In this document: in pieces, positions 12,401-19,266 of the stretch
How the letters are laid out: the number at the start of each line of letters is the position of its first letter
Numbering within the stretch: the stretch's first letter is position 1
DNA from: Spongospora subterranea
Lineage: Eukaryota; Endomyxa; Phytomyxea; Plasmodiophorida; Plasmodiophoridae
DNA length: 19,266 nt
Reading direction: 5' to 3'
NCBI GenBank assembly: GCA_900404475.1
Contig: OUQQ01000245.1
Location: 7,305-26,570, forward strand
Notes under the pieces: generated by a model
Databases searched by the model: none
What the model saw: the letters and a program-made list of their open reading frames with translations, nothing else
What the model was told of the DNA's origin: nothing
Translations under genes and position numbers: made by a program

Positions 12401-13739
12401 CTCAGTATTGCTAGCTCCATTCGCCGTCCAAAGCGTCTGGTAATACACGGCAGCGATGAGCGGGAATATAGCTGGTTAGTAAAGGGAGGAGAAGGTATCA
12501 TTTTGCTGGAAGCTATTATGTTAGCTATTCTGAATTGGTCTCTAGATCTTCGTTTAGACGAACGAATTCAGTCGATCTTTCAAGCAATGAACGGGTTTTT
12601 GTCGAAAGACCCTGCTTGTTCACAACGCTCATTATCGGTCCCGACTTACTCCGTTATTCCAATGACAGTTTCACTGGGGCTTATCGAATGGGTTCCTAAT
12701 ACTGTAAGTAACGTTCCGGCCCGTCTGTAAACTGTGGAAGTTCATTCCATCGTAGATTGCTTTTGGAAAATGTGTTGAGGACCAGTTGGGTGTTCAAGCC
12801 ACAAGTGCAATTCATGAATCGTACAACGCCGCAATCCTGAAGGCGTCGCGATCATCGACCAACGCGTCTCTGGTCCACGTTTATAATCGCCTCTGGGCTC
12901 AAACGGACGATATCAACTTGTTGCCTGCCTTTGAAAGCGTCGTCGCGCAGGTACCTCCAAATCTACTTTCTCGGATAATCACGTCACTTTGCAACGACGT
13001 CGACACGTTCTTTCATGTTCGGTCGATTTTTGTGAAATCGTTTACGATTGGGGCGATCGCCTCGTATATTCTTGGACTGGGCGATCGCCATCTGGATAAT
13101 ATTCTCATCGATCAGGTTGGTCGTTTGCGACCTGGTATATTATTGCTGAATTTTGTTCTTCAGAAATCCGGACAGGTAATTCCGATCGATTTCGGCGTTG
13201 CATTTGACCATGGACTGCAGCTTCCGATTCCGGAATTAGTTCCAATTAGGTTTTCGTTTGTTTTCCAAAACTCGCTGTTTCCGCTCGAACCGAGCCTCAT
13301 CTATCGTACCATGGGGCGTTGCTTACGAGTTTTCCGTGCAGAAGCTCAGCAGCTACTTTCTTTGATGGGTGTATTTATTCGTGAGCCTCACCTCGACTGG
13401 CAGCCTGAACCTGAGCAAAACCCAGAGAAAAGTTCCGATTCAGAAGCCAAATCGTCTGCACAATGTGATGTGGCCACCGCGTCAATTACTGGGCAGCAAA
13501 GGCTACATTGGGCTAAAATGAAGCTCAACGGCTATAGTTCGGTTCATATTATGCTCAGTGAGTTAAAGTGCATCAGTTATCCAAACGTCGCCAAAATAAT
13601 GCATGTTATCAAAACGGCTCATGCCGGGTACGGCGACGGGATTTTGTCAGTGGACGATCAGGTTAAGTGTTTACTTGAGCATGCTGGTGATCCATCAATT
13701 CTTGCAAGAACATACCAAGGGTGGCGTCCATATATTTGA
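480..13739 (+). CDS. PRKDC: DNA-dependent protein kinase catalytic subunit (DNA-PKcs), 35 exons
   Basis: PIKK-family Ser/Thr kinase that joins Ku on broken DNA ends to start non-homologous end joining in the nucleus. Exons: 480-612, 672-856, 914-1100, 1160-1395, 1446-1655, 1701-1763, 1816-1897, 1963-2184, 2252-2376, 2427-2837, 2885-3017, 3078-3227, 3288-3480, 3543-4240, 4298-7208, 7265-7534, 7591-8062, 8144-8295, 8356-8854, 8899-9191, 9249-9575, 9632-10027, 10086-10296, 10363-10619, 10673-10837, 10891-11105, 11162-11361, 11423-11608, 11682-11804, 11868-12193, 12264-12362, 12406-12494, 12546-12703, 12756-13115, 13164-13739. They give about 3,770 residues (human 4,128). HEAT-type helical arms fill about 1-2440. 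FAT begins near 2529 with the DNA-PKcs signature [14 protein letters not shown]. Kinase motifs are VKGGEDLR (D3407), GDRHLDN (D3569) and DFG (D3588), so it looks active. The FATC tail [16 protein letters not shown] and the VKCL motif before it match DNA-PKcs rather than ATM, ATR or mTOR. The start and exon-1/2 junctions are the least certain; exon 3 could end 9 bases earlier. Confidence 0.94.
613..671 (+). other. Predicted intron 1 of PRKDC with a (GCC)6 run
   Basis: This 59-base GT-AG intron (GTCAGG donor, CGCCAG acceptor) is inferred because the plus-strand frame must shift here to join the ATG-bearing exon to the next exon. That next exon aligns to DNA-PKcs from about human residue 60. It contains a pure (GCC)6 microsatellite at 631-648. 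An alternative intron, 529-584, also keeps the frame but has a poorer donor and would make the repeat code for a Pro-rich stretch. Confidence 0.55.
631..648 (+). repeat. (GCC)6 trinucleotide microsatellite
   Basis: Six uninterrupted GCC units. In the favoured gene model they are intronic; in the alternative they would encode a run of prolines near the N-terminus of DNA-PKcs. Confidence 0.9.
4298..7208 (+). other. Large central exon (exon 15) of PRKDC
   Basis: One uninterrupted exon of 2,911 bases encodes about residues 1010-1980, the circular-cradle HEAT region. The other 34 exons are 63 to 698 bases long. Its left border joins a segment reading [16 protein letters not shown], which lines up with human KRLGASLAFNNIYREF. 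Its right border joins GFHYFL to [11 protein letters not shown], which lines up with human GIHYMVVEIVATILSW. Near its end (about 6810-6990) is the counterpart of the PQR region, keeping an LSQD motif and the [14 protein letters not shown] segment. Confidence 0.85.
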
Positions 13740-13799
13740 TTACATATTCCTCTCTCTTCTTTTCAGCATTAAAGTCGATTCTTACAGATCCACATAATC

Positions 13800-13805
13800 A
13801 ATAAA
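13800..13805 (+). terminator. Poly(A) signal of PRKDC
   Basis: A canonical AATAAA lies 61 bases after the DNA-PKcs stop codon, within the 83-base gap between the two convergent stops. Cleavage 10-30 bases downstream would put the PRKDC 3' end at or inside the last exon of SKI8 on the other strand. Confidence 0.6.
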
Positions 13806-13822
13806 ATTTCCAGTTGAATGTA

Positions 13823-14947
13823 TTAGTTCGGAACGTCGTAGAATTGAATACCGGCATCGTCGGAAACGGAAACAAGTCGAGTGCCTTCAGGATCAAACGC
13901 TATTCCAGTAATCTGCTCTGTATGGCATCCCTCAAAGCAATGGACAGCTTGCCCATTCTGTCGAAGTTCCCAAATTTTAACTGTTTTATCACTGGAACAT
14001 GATGCGAATCTGTCAGTAACTGCAAAACGGTTAGCACATTACAATCAAATACCGAATCGTTACCAATTCCTGGTCGTGGGCAAGCAATATCCATAACCCA
14101 ATTATTATGGCCAGCAATCGACTGTGTTTGTTGGCCTCCACGAACATCAAATACCCCAACCGTTTGATCCTCACTTCCGGTCAGCAAAACATGGTTATCC
14201 GACGGCAAATACTTTATGGACCTAATATCAAGCTAAGTTTTACAAAGGGACACAACGAAGGTCAGTCACCGAATTCCTTTCGAGTGTCCGGTAAGTTTCT
14301 GGACTACTTGGCCAGTTGCAACGTCAAATATTCCAACTGAGCAGAGCATGAGACACATGTACCTTGCCTCGCTGCTTTCCTTACCTTCCCCCTTATTTCC
14401 ACCAACAGCCAAATTTTTCCCCGGCATATCGAATGTCACCGCCATGATAAAATTGTCGGAGATATTAATTGGACATTCATGCTTCTGCCCCGTTGTGAAA
14501 TTGAAAAGGCTAACCTTTCCTGCGCTGCCTCCAGTGGCTACCAGAGAATCAGACATCGCTACCATCCAATTATGCATAGGTCCAGTCTTGATCTTGTGGA
14601 CTTTGCATAGTTTCGCAAGATTATAGACGATAACTGTTCCATCCATAGAGCTGCAGTATCACAAAAACATAAGAGAATGGCTTTGAAAAGCAAACCAAGC
14701 CACACCTGGACGAAGCCATATCCCCATTGGGGCTCACAGCAACGCTCACAACAGAAAGCCCATGATCGGGAAATACTTGAATAGGCATATAAGGTAGCAC
14801 GGCGTCGGATGCCATCAACACTTTAGGGTCCCATAAGTTGACTTTCTCGTCAATTCCAGCAGTGATCAGGCCATGGCGAGACCAGGCGACGGTCCATATT
14901 GAGTCGGGATGGAGTTTATTGACCCTTTGCCTGGTAAAAAAGGACAT
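13823..14947 (-). CDS. SKI8: SKI8/WDR61 WD40-repeat protein, 5 exons
   Basis: Seven-bladed WD40 propeller, a scaffold of the Ski complex (3'-5' mRNA decay with the exosome) and, in animals and plants, of the Paf1 elongation complex. Exons on the minus strand, in order: 14947-14706, 14650-14385, 14336-14270, 14221-14064, 14019-13823. They sum to 930 bases, or 309 residues (human WDR61 has 305). Introns are 44-55 bases, all GT-AG, and preserve the frame. Visible blade motifs: HPDSIWTVAWS and KVNLWDP, then SSSSMDGTVIVYNL, GGSAGKVSLFNF, VGIFDVATG, GSEDQTVGVFDV, GHNNWVMDIA and CSSDKTVKIWEL. The end, VSDDAGIQFYDV, corresponds to the human C-terminus VGDDQEIHIYDC. The start ATG at 14947 leaves an N-terminus the same length as in homologues. 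It is convergent with PRKDC. In yeast and Sordaria Ski8 also helps Spo11 make meiotic breaks; whether that applies here is unknown. Confidence 0.93.
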
Positions 14948-15248
14948 TGATAATAACAGCTACGAAGACGGTGTAAACCAATATATTATGTGAATGAGGG
15001 TGATTCGAGATGAGAACGCGTAACAAATTGCGCAGGTTTTCTATAGATAACGTGATTAACATCACTGGTATCATAAAACAAGCGTTGCACCATTGTAACA
15101 CATTACCTGACTGAACTTCCCGCAATACGTTACGTAGGTGTGTGACAGACAGGGACAGAGGGGTTATTGCTCTCAACACGAGAACACCAAGATCGTCAGA
15201 CCTACGATTGATGATGGCAATGTAAAGGTTCGGCGCTACTGCCCGCAT
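14916..15248 (-). CDS. Hypothetical small protein with a C-terminal membrane segment
   Basis: Low-confidence candidate. An ATG at 15248 opens a frame that runs through a possible intron (15106-15041; GTAATG donor, TATAG acceptor) into a helix-rich stretch (LRNVLREVQS then ENLRNLLRVLISN). It ends in about 20 hydrophobic residues and a short polar tail. This layout would suit a tail-anchored membrane protein. It may instead be the last exons of a longer gene starting farther right, up to about 15785. Against it: the 3' end overlaps the SKI8 start on the same strand, the opposite strand is also open, and no family is recognised. Confidence 0.25.
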   Translation of the reverse strand: MRAVAPNLYIAIINRRSDDLGVLVLRAITPLSLSVTHLRNVLREVQSGNVLQWCNACFMIPVMLITLSIENLRNLLRVLISNHPHSHNILVYTVFVAVIINVLFYQAKGQ

Positions 15249-15785
15249 CGGCGATGAGCCGATGACAGATAAGGACTACTGTACATATGGGAACACGGAG
15301 ATTGTCGCACATTTCATATTCCATTCCGTGTCAAACCGGAGCGGGTTCCAGGATGCTCCTGTTTGAAATGCTGCTACACCTCGTTTTCGCCATCAAATTA
15401 TCTGGATAGAAGACACTCTAAATTCACTTCTATCGTAGATGAAGAGCTGATGAAAGCGATTGATTACAGGACCTCTAGTTTGAATAACGAGGATGTACGG
15501 TTAGACGTGAGCTGTTCTGGAAAAGTGCTATCGTTTCATAGCGTAAAACTTTGAGAACTTGTGATATTACACCTTCAGGGGGATTTGGATCGTTATGTAG
15601 ATAGGCCCTGAACCAACCGGTGTCCAGGAGCAACGCCTCGTTCCGAACTTTTAGACACAAAGGAGCCGGTGGACGATCTGATGGCAGTTGTCCAAGGTCG
15701 TTTTATCAAAATCGATCAATATCCCCGAAATTACTGCATTGAAATGTCAAAAACAAGCTTGTATTTATGTATACGTTCAAAAATT
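14948..15785. other. Unassigned segment between SKI8 and TAPT1
   Basis: About 840 bases without a recognised gene but with protein-like open stretches on both strands. On the minus strand, 15248-15107 joined to 15040-14916 by a plausible 66-base GT-AG intron would end in a hydrophobic segment (ILVYTVFVAVIINVLF), a possible tail anchor. It would overlap the first 32 bases of SKI8. Also on the minus strand, pieces around 15708-15573 and from 15516 can be joined by a 56-base GT-AG intron (GTGTAA donor, TTCCAG acceptor). On the plus strand, 15270-15554 is open and rich in Cys, Lys and Arg, and an ATG frame begins at 15010. The two strands cannot both be coding throughout, and I recognise no family in either. 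Confidence 0.4.
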
Positions 15786-17296
15786 TTAGAACGCAGGAAG
15801 CGACTTGCTATTGAGTTTATACCTCTCAACACCACTCCAAATCTGAATAGTGTATAAGAGCAGTAGTTAACGGAAGTTCAACGAATTACCTGGGGATTAT
15901 AATTTTCGCTCTCATATTGGACCTTGGATATACTTCTGCCAAGCAAGAGTATTTGTAAAAGCACCTTGCAAGTGAAAAGACAGGCGAAAACCAGAAAGAA
16001 AATGATTGCGATAACAGTACTACCAGTGAAGGATACAGAAGATGAATAAAGCCGCCAAAACGCCTGCAGAATTCCTCGCATTAGCTGAATGAAACAATTG
16101 TAAAAACGGGATTCCAAATTGAAAAGCGCTACAAACTCACAATGGCTGCTAATGGCAAAGACACGAATCCTATTCGCCTAGAAACCAAGTTTTGATTTTG
16201 CAATTGATCGTACGCAAGCAACACGCCATAATCTTTGTAAATTTCCGGTGAAATTCCATTAAATCGGTTAATGAACCCATGTTTGACACAGTCAACAGCT
16301 GACTCAAGGCACACAGTCCAAACGAAAACGAAAAGAATTCTGTAGGAAAACTCTTCTAAATCGCTGACTTCCATAACGCTTACTTGATGCGCGCAAATAA
16401 TGCCGATCATGATAACAGATTGAAACCTTTCGACAATGTCCCCCATCAAAATTTGGAAAACGTTGATTATGGAGAATTTTTTCAAAACACCGCCTTTAAT
16501 TTCGGATATGTTAGTACTGGTCAAAATTACCATGAGCTCTGCTTGATTGCTGTTGACAGCGACGTTCAAAGTGACAATTTGAATATAAAGAACTGTGATG
16601 TGGACCACTGTATATGCAACGCAAATTCCCATATCGGCCAAAACGATTTTCCAGGACCTGAGTGAGTCAGATTCTATTGCCCGGTGAAATAAATCACAGC
16701 CAAACATGGAGCACAACCTGTCCAACACGTTGACGAAGTTAAAGAGAACAAACACCTACCGTCTATTATGAGCGCTGATGAGCATTTATATAAGGACAAC
16801 TTTTACCTTGAAATAGCTCTGTCTCCTGAATATATGATAAATGTAAGAATACGAAACATCGGTTGCCAAATTTACAATATGAATGGCAAGGATCGCAGCG
16901 GCGAAAAGTGCAGAAATATCTGTACAGCAAGAAAACATGAACACAAGATGTCAGATTCTTTCCAGCGCATTGGTACTAACTGAGGTCTCTCCTTTCGACA
17001 ATGGTAGGTGGTTTTCTACGACACACGCATGATATAACAGTGGTGATAGAGCGAATGGGAGTTAAAACTAGTGTCTCCAGTAGGATATTCATGCAAATCA
17101 GGACGCCATACACGATAAGAGGCTCCAGCATTGCCCATGTCCTAAGCAAACGGTAGACTCTGCGGCGACGCTCTGACCCTTCCGTATGTGTGCTGGTGCC
17201 GGTGTCAATGAACGGCCTCGACAAAATCCATGTAAGGTTGGTATAATCCTGTTTGGTGCTTACATTCATTAATGATCCAATGCGAGACTTCGACAT
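15786..17296 (-). CDS. TAPT1: TAPT1-family (PF05346) multi-pass membrane protein, 5 exons
   Basis: Member of the TAPT1/POD1/Emp65 family of ER and ciliary-base membrane proteins, linked in animals to secretion and axial patterning and in yeast to ER protein quality control. Minus-strand exons in order: 17296-16981, 16919-16807, 16755-16141, 16084-15890, 15842-15786. They total 1,296 bases, or 431 residues (human 567). Introns are 47-61 bases with GT-AG ends. Family landmarks: RRRRVYRLLRTWAMLEPL before the first membrane span, SYIYHIFRRQSYFK, LFNFVNVLDRLCSMFG, VTLNVAVNSNQAELMVILTS, EIKGGVLKKF, DIVERFQ, VDCVKHGFINRFN, and RRIGFVSLPLA. The small last exon ends with VERYKLNSKSLP, like the conserved ERF/Y tail of the family. 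The start is uncertain: the ATG at 17296 is the first in frame, but an alternative upstream exon around 17408-17267 (GTAAGC donor) could supply a longer N-terminus. Confidence 0.88.
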
Positions 17297-17698
17297 TGAA
17301 CGTATCACGCAGTACCGGTTGAATGCAAATCATGTAACGTTCAATAGCGCAACTAGACACACTCTTGTCTCTTCCCCTTCTTGATTCAGTGGCGCCTCCA
17401 TTGGGCACTGCGCAACCTATCCGATTTTCGTTATCGCGCTGCCCGGTCTTACACTGATGGAGTAATAATCGCGAAATGGATAGCTTTAATGATATGAGTC
17501 AATACTACAACAATGATGACAATAGAATTATCATGCTCAGCAGCAACGCACAGTGGATTCTGGTCTCGATCTAATCGAGACTGGGGTTTCTGCGACTGGT
17601 CAATACGACAAAACCTTTGTCCTGAACCTCTGAATGACTTGAAGTTTCTATATTTCATGCCTTTCCGGAAATTTTGTAAAAATCCTGAATTTCAAACA
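17297..17698. other. Intergenic region between TAPT1 and the G-patch gene
   Basis: About 400 bases holding the 5' side of TAPT1 and the 3' side of the G-patch gene. An open minus-strand frame from 17408 contains a good donor (GTAAGC, near 17266) and could be a first exon of TAPT1 joined by an 85-base intron to the RRRRVY-containing exon. The acceptor needed (GGAAG) is weak. A second minus-strand frame (17658-17449) has a hydrophobic end but no recognisable homology. No poly(A) signal or promoter motif stands out. Confidence 0.4.
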
Positions 17699-18313
17699 TT
17701 ATCGAAGAGAGTCCCTGATTGATCGATCAAGCTGTTGCTGTAGTTTTCTAAGGTGTTGATTTAGACGTCGTCGTTGAGGTTTGGATAGCGCAGTAGATCG
17801 ATGAGTTGGGATAAGCGACGATGAAGCCGTTGAACCATAGCTTGGACGAGAAATAAAATGAGTGATACGATTTCTAACACGCTTCGCGCCCAAACCAGAG
17901 CGATCCCGTAATGCTGTGGCTACAGGTTCTAGGCGGCCGTCTTGGTTTCTACCCAGACCACTAATCTGATCCCATCCTATATTAACCATCAGCTGATATC
18001 CTCGGTTGCTAGCTGGGATCATGAAGGGGTTGACAGAGGGAGCATGGCCTTCAGCAACAATATGTGATATTGAAGAAAGATGGTTGATACGGTCGGCAAC
18101 CAGCACATCGACCTTGCACGAATCACAATGCCAAGAATCTAGCTGAGTAGGCTGGCAGTCCTGTTGGTGCAGGACGCGCTCCTGCTCCACCACCGCCATC
18201 ACCGGGGCCTGTTGTTCCTTCACGGCCATTACAGGCGCCTGCTGCTCGGCCGTCAGTCGCGTCCCTGCACCGGAATATTGATTATCCATACAGATTACAG
18301 TGGCGCAGCCCAT
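17699..18313 (-). CDS. C2H2 zinc-finger and G-patch domain protein (GPANK1-like)
   Basis: Probable nuclear RNA-processing factor; G-patch domains bind and stimulate DEAH-box RNA helicases. It has a single exon. The first ATG at 18313 gives 204 residues; the second in-frame ATG at 18289 gives 196 and looks equally likely. Numbering from the second start, residues 14-36 are a Gln/Ala-rich tract with a nearly perfect 9-residue tandem duplication. A C2H2 finger follows at about 55-76 (CDSC then H and H, spacing C-x2-C-x12-H-x5-H), then a G-patch at about 93-137 (NRGYQLMVNIGWDQISGLG, then GRLEPV and DRSGLG). The C-terminus is a basic, Gln-rich helix (QRRRLNQHLRKLQQQLDRS). The finger-then-G-patch order is that of the C-terminal half of human GPANK1 and its fungal relatives; the ankyrin repeats are absent here. 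It is on the same strand as TAPT1, 402 bases away. Confidence 0.85.
   Translation of the reverse strand: MGCATVICMDNQYSGAGTRLTAEQQAPVMAVKEQQAPVMAVVEQERVLHQQDCQPTQLDSWHCDSCKVDVLVADRINHLSSISHIVAEGHAPSVNPFMIPASNRGYQLMVNIGWDQISGLGRNQDGRLEPVATALRDRSGLGAKRVRNRITHFISRPSYGSTASSSLIPTHRSTALSKPQRRRLNQHLRKLQQQLDRSIRDSLR
18178..18248 (-). repeat. In-frame tandem duplication within the G-patch gene
   Basis: The N-terminal coding part carries two tandem copies of a 9-codon unit reading EQQAPVMAV, separated by one Lys codon, followed by a partial third copy beginning VEQ. The copies differ at the nucleotide level (GCCTGCTGCTCGG against GCCTGTTGTTCCT on the plus strand), so the duplication is not very recent. 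Borders are approximate. Confidence 0.6.
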
Positions 18314-18414
18314 CACTCACTCAATCGGTCAAAGTCAAAAGCACATGAGCATTGAACTGCTGGCGAGTACGCTTTCGCTGAATTTCGGCCTACTCACTCA
18401 TTGCCACGTCGTGA

Positions 18415-19090
18415 ATCCATGGGTTTCAGAAATTACTGCTGTCTTAGGCTTCATCCTTGTTCAATATCTTTGAATTCGTGTTGGAGACAAACAAATAAAC
18501 TGCCATTGACATCGCTGACGAAGAAGAATCAACCATTACTTGGTCGGTTGCGAGAACGCTGAAAAGCGCGTTTACCAGTTCTCCTATAATGAGACATTGG
18601 AATAACCTATCGACCATAGTCGAGACTGATGGTCATGATTTCGCGCTGTGCGCCATTCTTTCACAGCCACAATTTGATGGCCAATTACACCCATTTGGTT
18701 TTATTCAGGGAATGAATCGATCGTATTGGCCGCTAGGCCGGCACCGCTACTACGGTCGTGATTTGGGGAAGATCTTGCACAGTTCGAAATAGGCTGCGCT
18801 AATCGCACCCACCTCTGGGTTTCTTACAGTCAAAGAAGCGTGAACCGGTAACTCAATACATCGAGTGTGAGAAACATACGCAGTGCCCAATTGGAACAAT
18901 ATTCTCACCAGGTATTGCCCGTTCTAAGTGGCACCGGGGACAACAAATACCAGAGTTTCAATGAGAATATCTGTGAATATCAAAATTTGGACATTATCGA
19001 AACGCCAACCGAGTCAATGGTTCAACCGAAGAGATGCAGGTTTTTCATCGCAGCCTTTCCAGATATCGGTCAAGTCCCTTGCTGTGTCTT
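18415..19090 (+). mobile_element. Degenerate Ty3/gypsy retrotransposon relic (RT end and RNase H)
   Basis: Fragments of a Ty3/gypsy pol gene lie in order but in different frames. About 18421-18540 reads like the RT-to-RNase H linker (GFRNYC, then PLTSLTKKNQP). After a frame change near 18541 comes LKSAFTSSPIMRHWNN, then TIVETDGHDFALCAILSQ and DGQLHPFGF (to about 18700), the start of RNase H; the family norm is VETDASDFALGAVLSQ. After a stop at 18790 and another frame change, about 18970-19070 reads WTLSKRQPSQWFNRRDAGF, a decayed copy of the motif usually ending LNRRQARWS. Protease, most of RT, integrase and the LTRs are not seen. The frameshifts, stop codon and altered motifs mark it as a dead copy. 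Confidence 0.8.
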
Positions 19091-19148
19091 CCATTTACGG
19101 TTACGGTAAATATGTCACTTCGCGTTCCATATGAAATTTTGATTCTGT

Positions 19149-19166
19149 AATACTATTGATAGTATT
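19149..19166. repeat. Short perfect hairpin followed by a T-run
   Basis: AATACTAT and ATAGTATT form an 8-base inverted repeat with a 2-base loop, and on the plus strand the right arm runs into seven Ts. It lies between the gypsy relic and the longer inverted repeat at the window edge. It may be chance in AT-rich DNA. Confidence 0.4.
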
Positions 19167-19187
19167 TTTTTATGGGGGACGAGAAAA

Positions 19188-19251
19188 AACTGGTCGCATT
19201 AACAGTGGTCACTTCAAAAATTGCGTACACGACCAGTCAATGCGACCAGTT
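19188..19251. repeat. 13-base perfect inverted repeat, possible transposon end
   Basis: AACTGGTCGCATT at 19188-19200 is repeated as its exact reverse complement at 19239-19251, with 38 bases between. The core CGACCAGT also occurs as a direct copy at 19230-19237. Clustered direct and inverted copies of a short word resemble the terminal and subterminal transposase-binding sites of a Tc1/pogo-type DNA transposon or MITE. The window stops 15 bases later, so neither a second terminus nor a target-site duplication can be checked. Confidence 0.55.
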
Positions 19252-19266
19252 AATTACTAGGGCGCG

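Noticed and set aside
480..13739. Assignment to ATM, ATR, mTOR, TRRAP or SMG1 instead of DNA-PKcs
   Set aside because: The YRSYR-GDLPDIQ-like motif, the SQR-TYSV-PMT segment and the VKCL plus GRTWEGW-like C-terminus are specific to DNA-PKcs; the active-site Asp residues also exclude TRRAP.
16384..16983. Plus-strand open frames of 71 and 93 codons opposite TAPT1
   Set aside because: They are antisense to conserved TAPT1 exons and have no recognisable domain.
15786..17296. Reading the TAPT1 family as a viral receptor, after its old database name (cytomegalovirus gH receptor)
   Set aside because: The name is historical. The family is a conserved eukaryotic membrane protein, and nothing here suggests a viral link.
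18164..18355. Plus-strand His/Leu-rich open frame over the start of the G-patch gene
   Set aside because: It is antisense to the Gln/Ala repeat tract, and its His/Leu richness is a mirror effect of Gln codons.
1..19266. CRISPR arrays, tRNA or rRNA genes, bacterial promoters and ribosome binding sites
   Set aside because: None were seen. The intron-split eukaryotic genes make bacterial signals inappropriate.

Overview
The window is eukaryotic genomic DNA from a compact, intron-rich genome. Introns are short (43 to 85 bases), genes are closely spaced on both strands, and a decayed Ty3/gypsy retroelement lies at the right end. The gene content (DNA-PKcs, SKI8/WDR61, TAPT1, a G-patch protein) is general opisthokont or protist. 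I infer an early-diverging fungus or another unicellular eukaryote, but the sequence does not settle the lineage. There is no bacterial-style operon, rRNA, tRNA or CRISPR array.

Region 1-479 is probably the intergenic tail of an upstream gene (two AATAAA motifs, no recognisable protein). Region 480-13739 (+) is one very large gene whose reading frame I could follow from a start codon to a stop through 35 exons and 34 GT-AG introns. The exons sum to 11,313 bases, exactly 3,771 codons, giving about 3,770 residues. It matches the catalytic subunit of DNA-dependent protein kinase (DNA-PKcs, PRKDC) along its whole length: N-terminal HEAT arms, an S/T-Q cluster at the ABCDE position, FAT, PI3K-like kinase and FATC.

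Region 13823-14947 (-) is a five-exon gene for SKI8/WDR61, a seven-bladed WD40 protein of the Ski and Paf1 complexes, convergent with PRKDC and with only 83 bases between the stops. Region 14948-15785 is unassigned: it has protein-like open stretches on both strands, including a possible tail-anchored product. Region 15786-17296 (-) is a five-exon TAPT1-family multi-pass membrane protein gene. Region 17699-18313 (-) is a single-exon zinc-finger plus G-patch protein resembling the C-terminal half of GPANK1. Region about 18415-19090 (+) is a frameshifted relic of Ty3/gypsy reverse transcriptase and RNase H. The last 80 bases hold a 13-base perfect inverted repeat that may be the end of a DNA transposon or MITE.

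Functionally, PRKDC points to Ku-dependent non-homologous end joining in this organism. SKI8 serves mRNA decay and transcription elongation (and meiotic break formation in some fungi). TAPT1 is an ER or ciliary-base membrane protein, and the G-patch protein is a likely RNA helicase cofactor. No shared pathway or operon links these neighbours.
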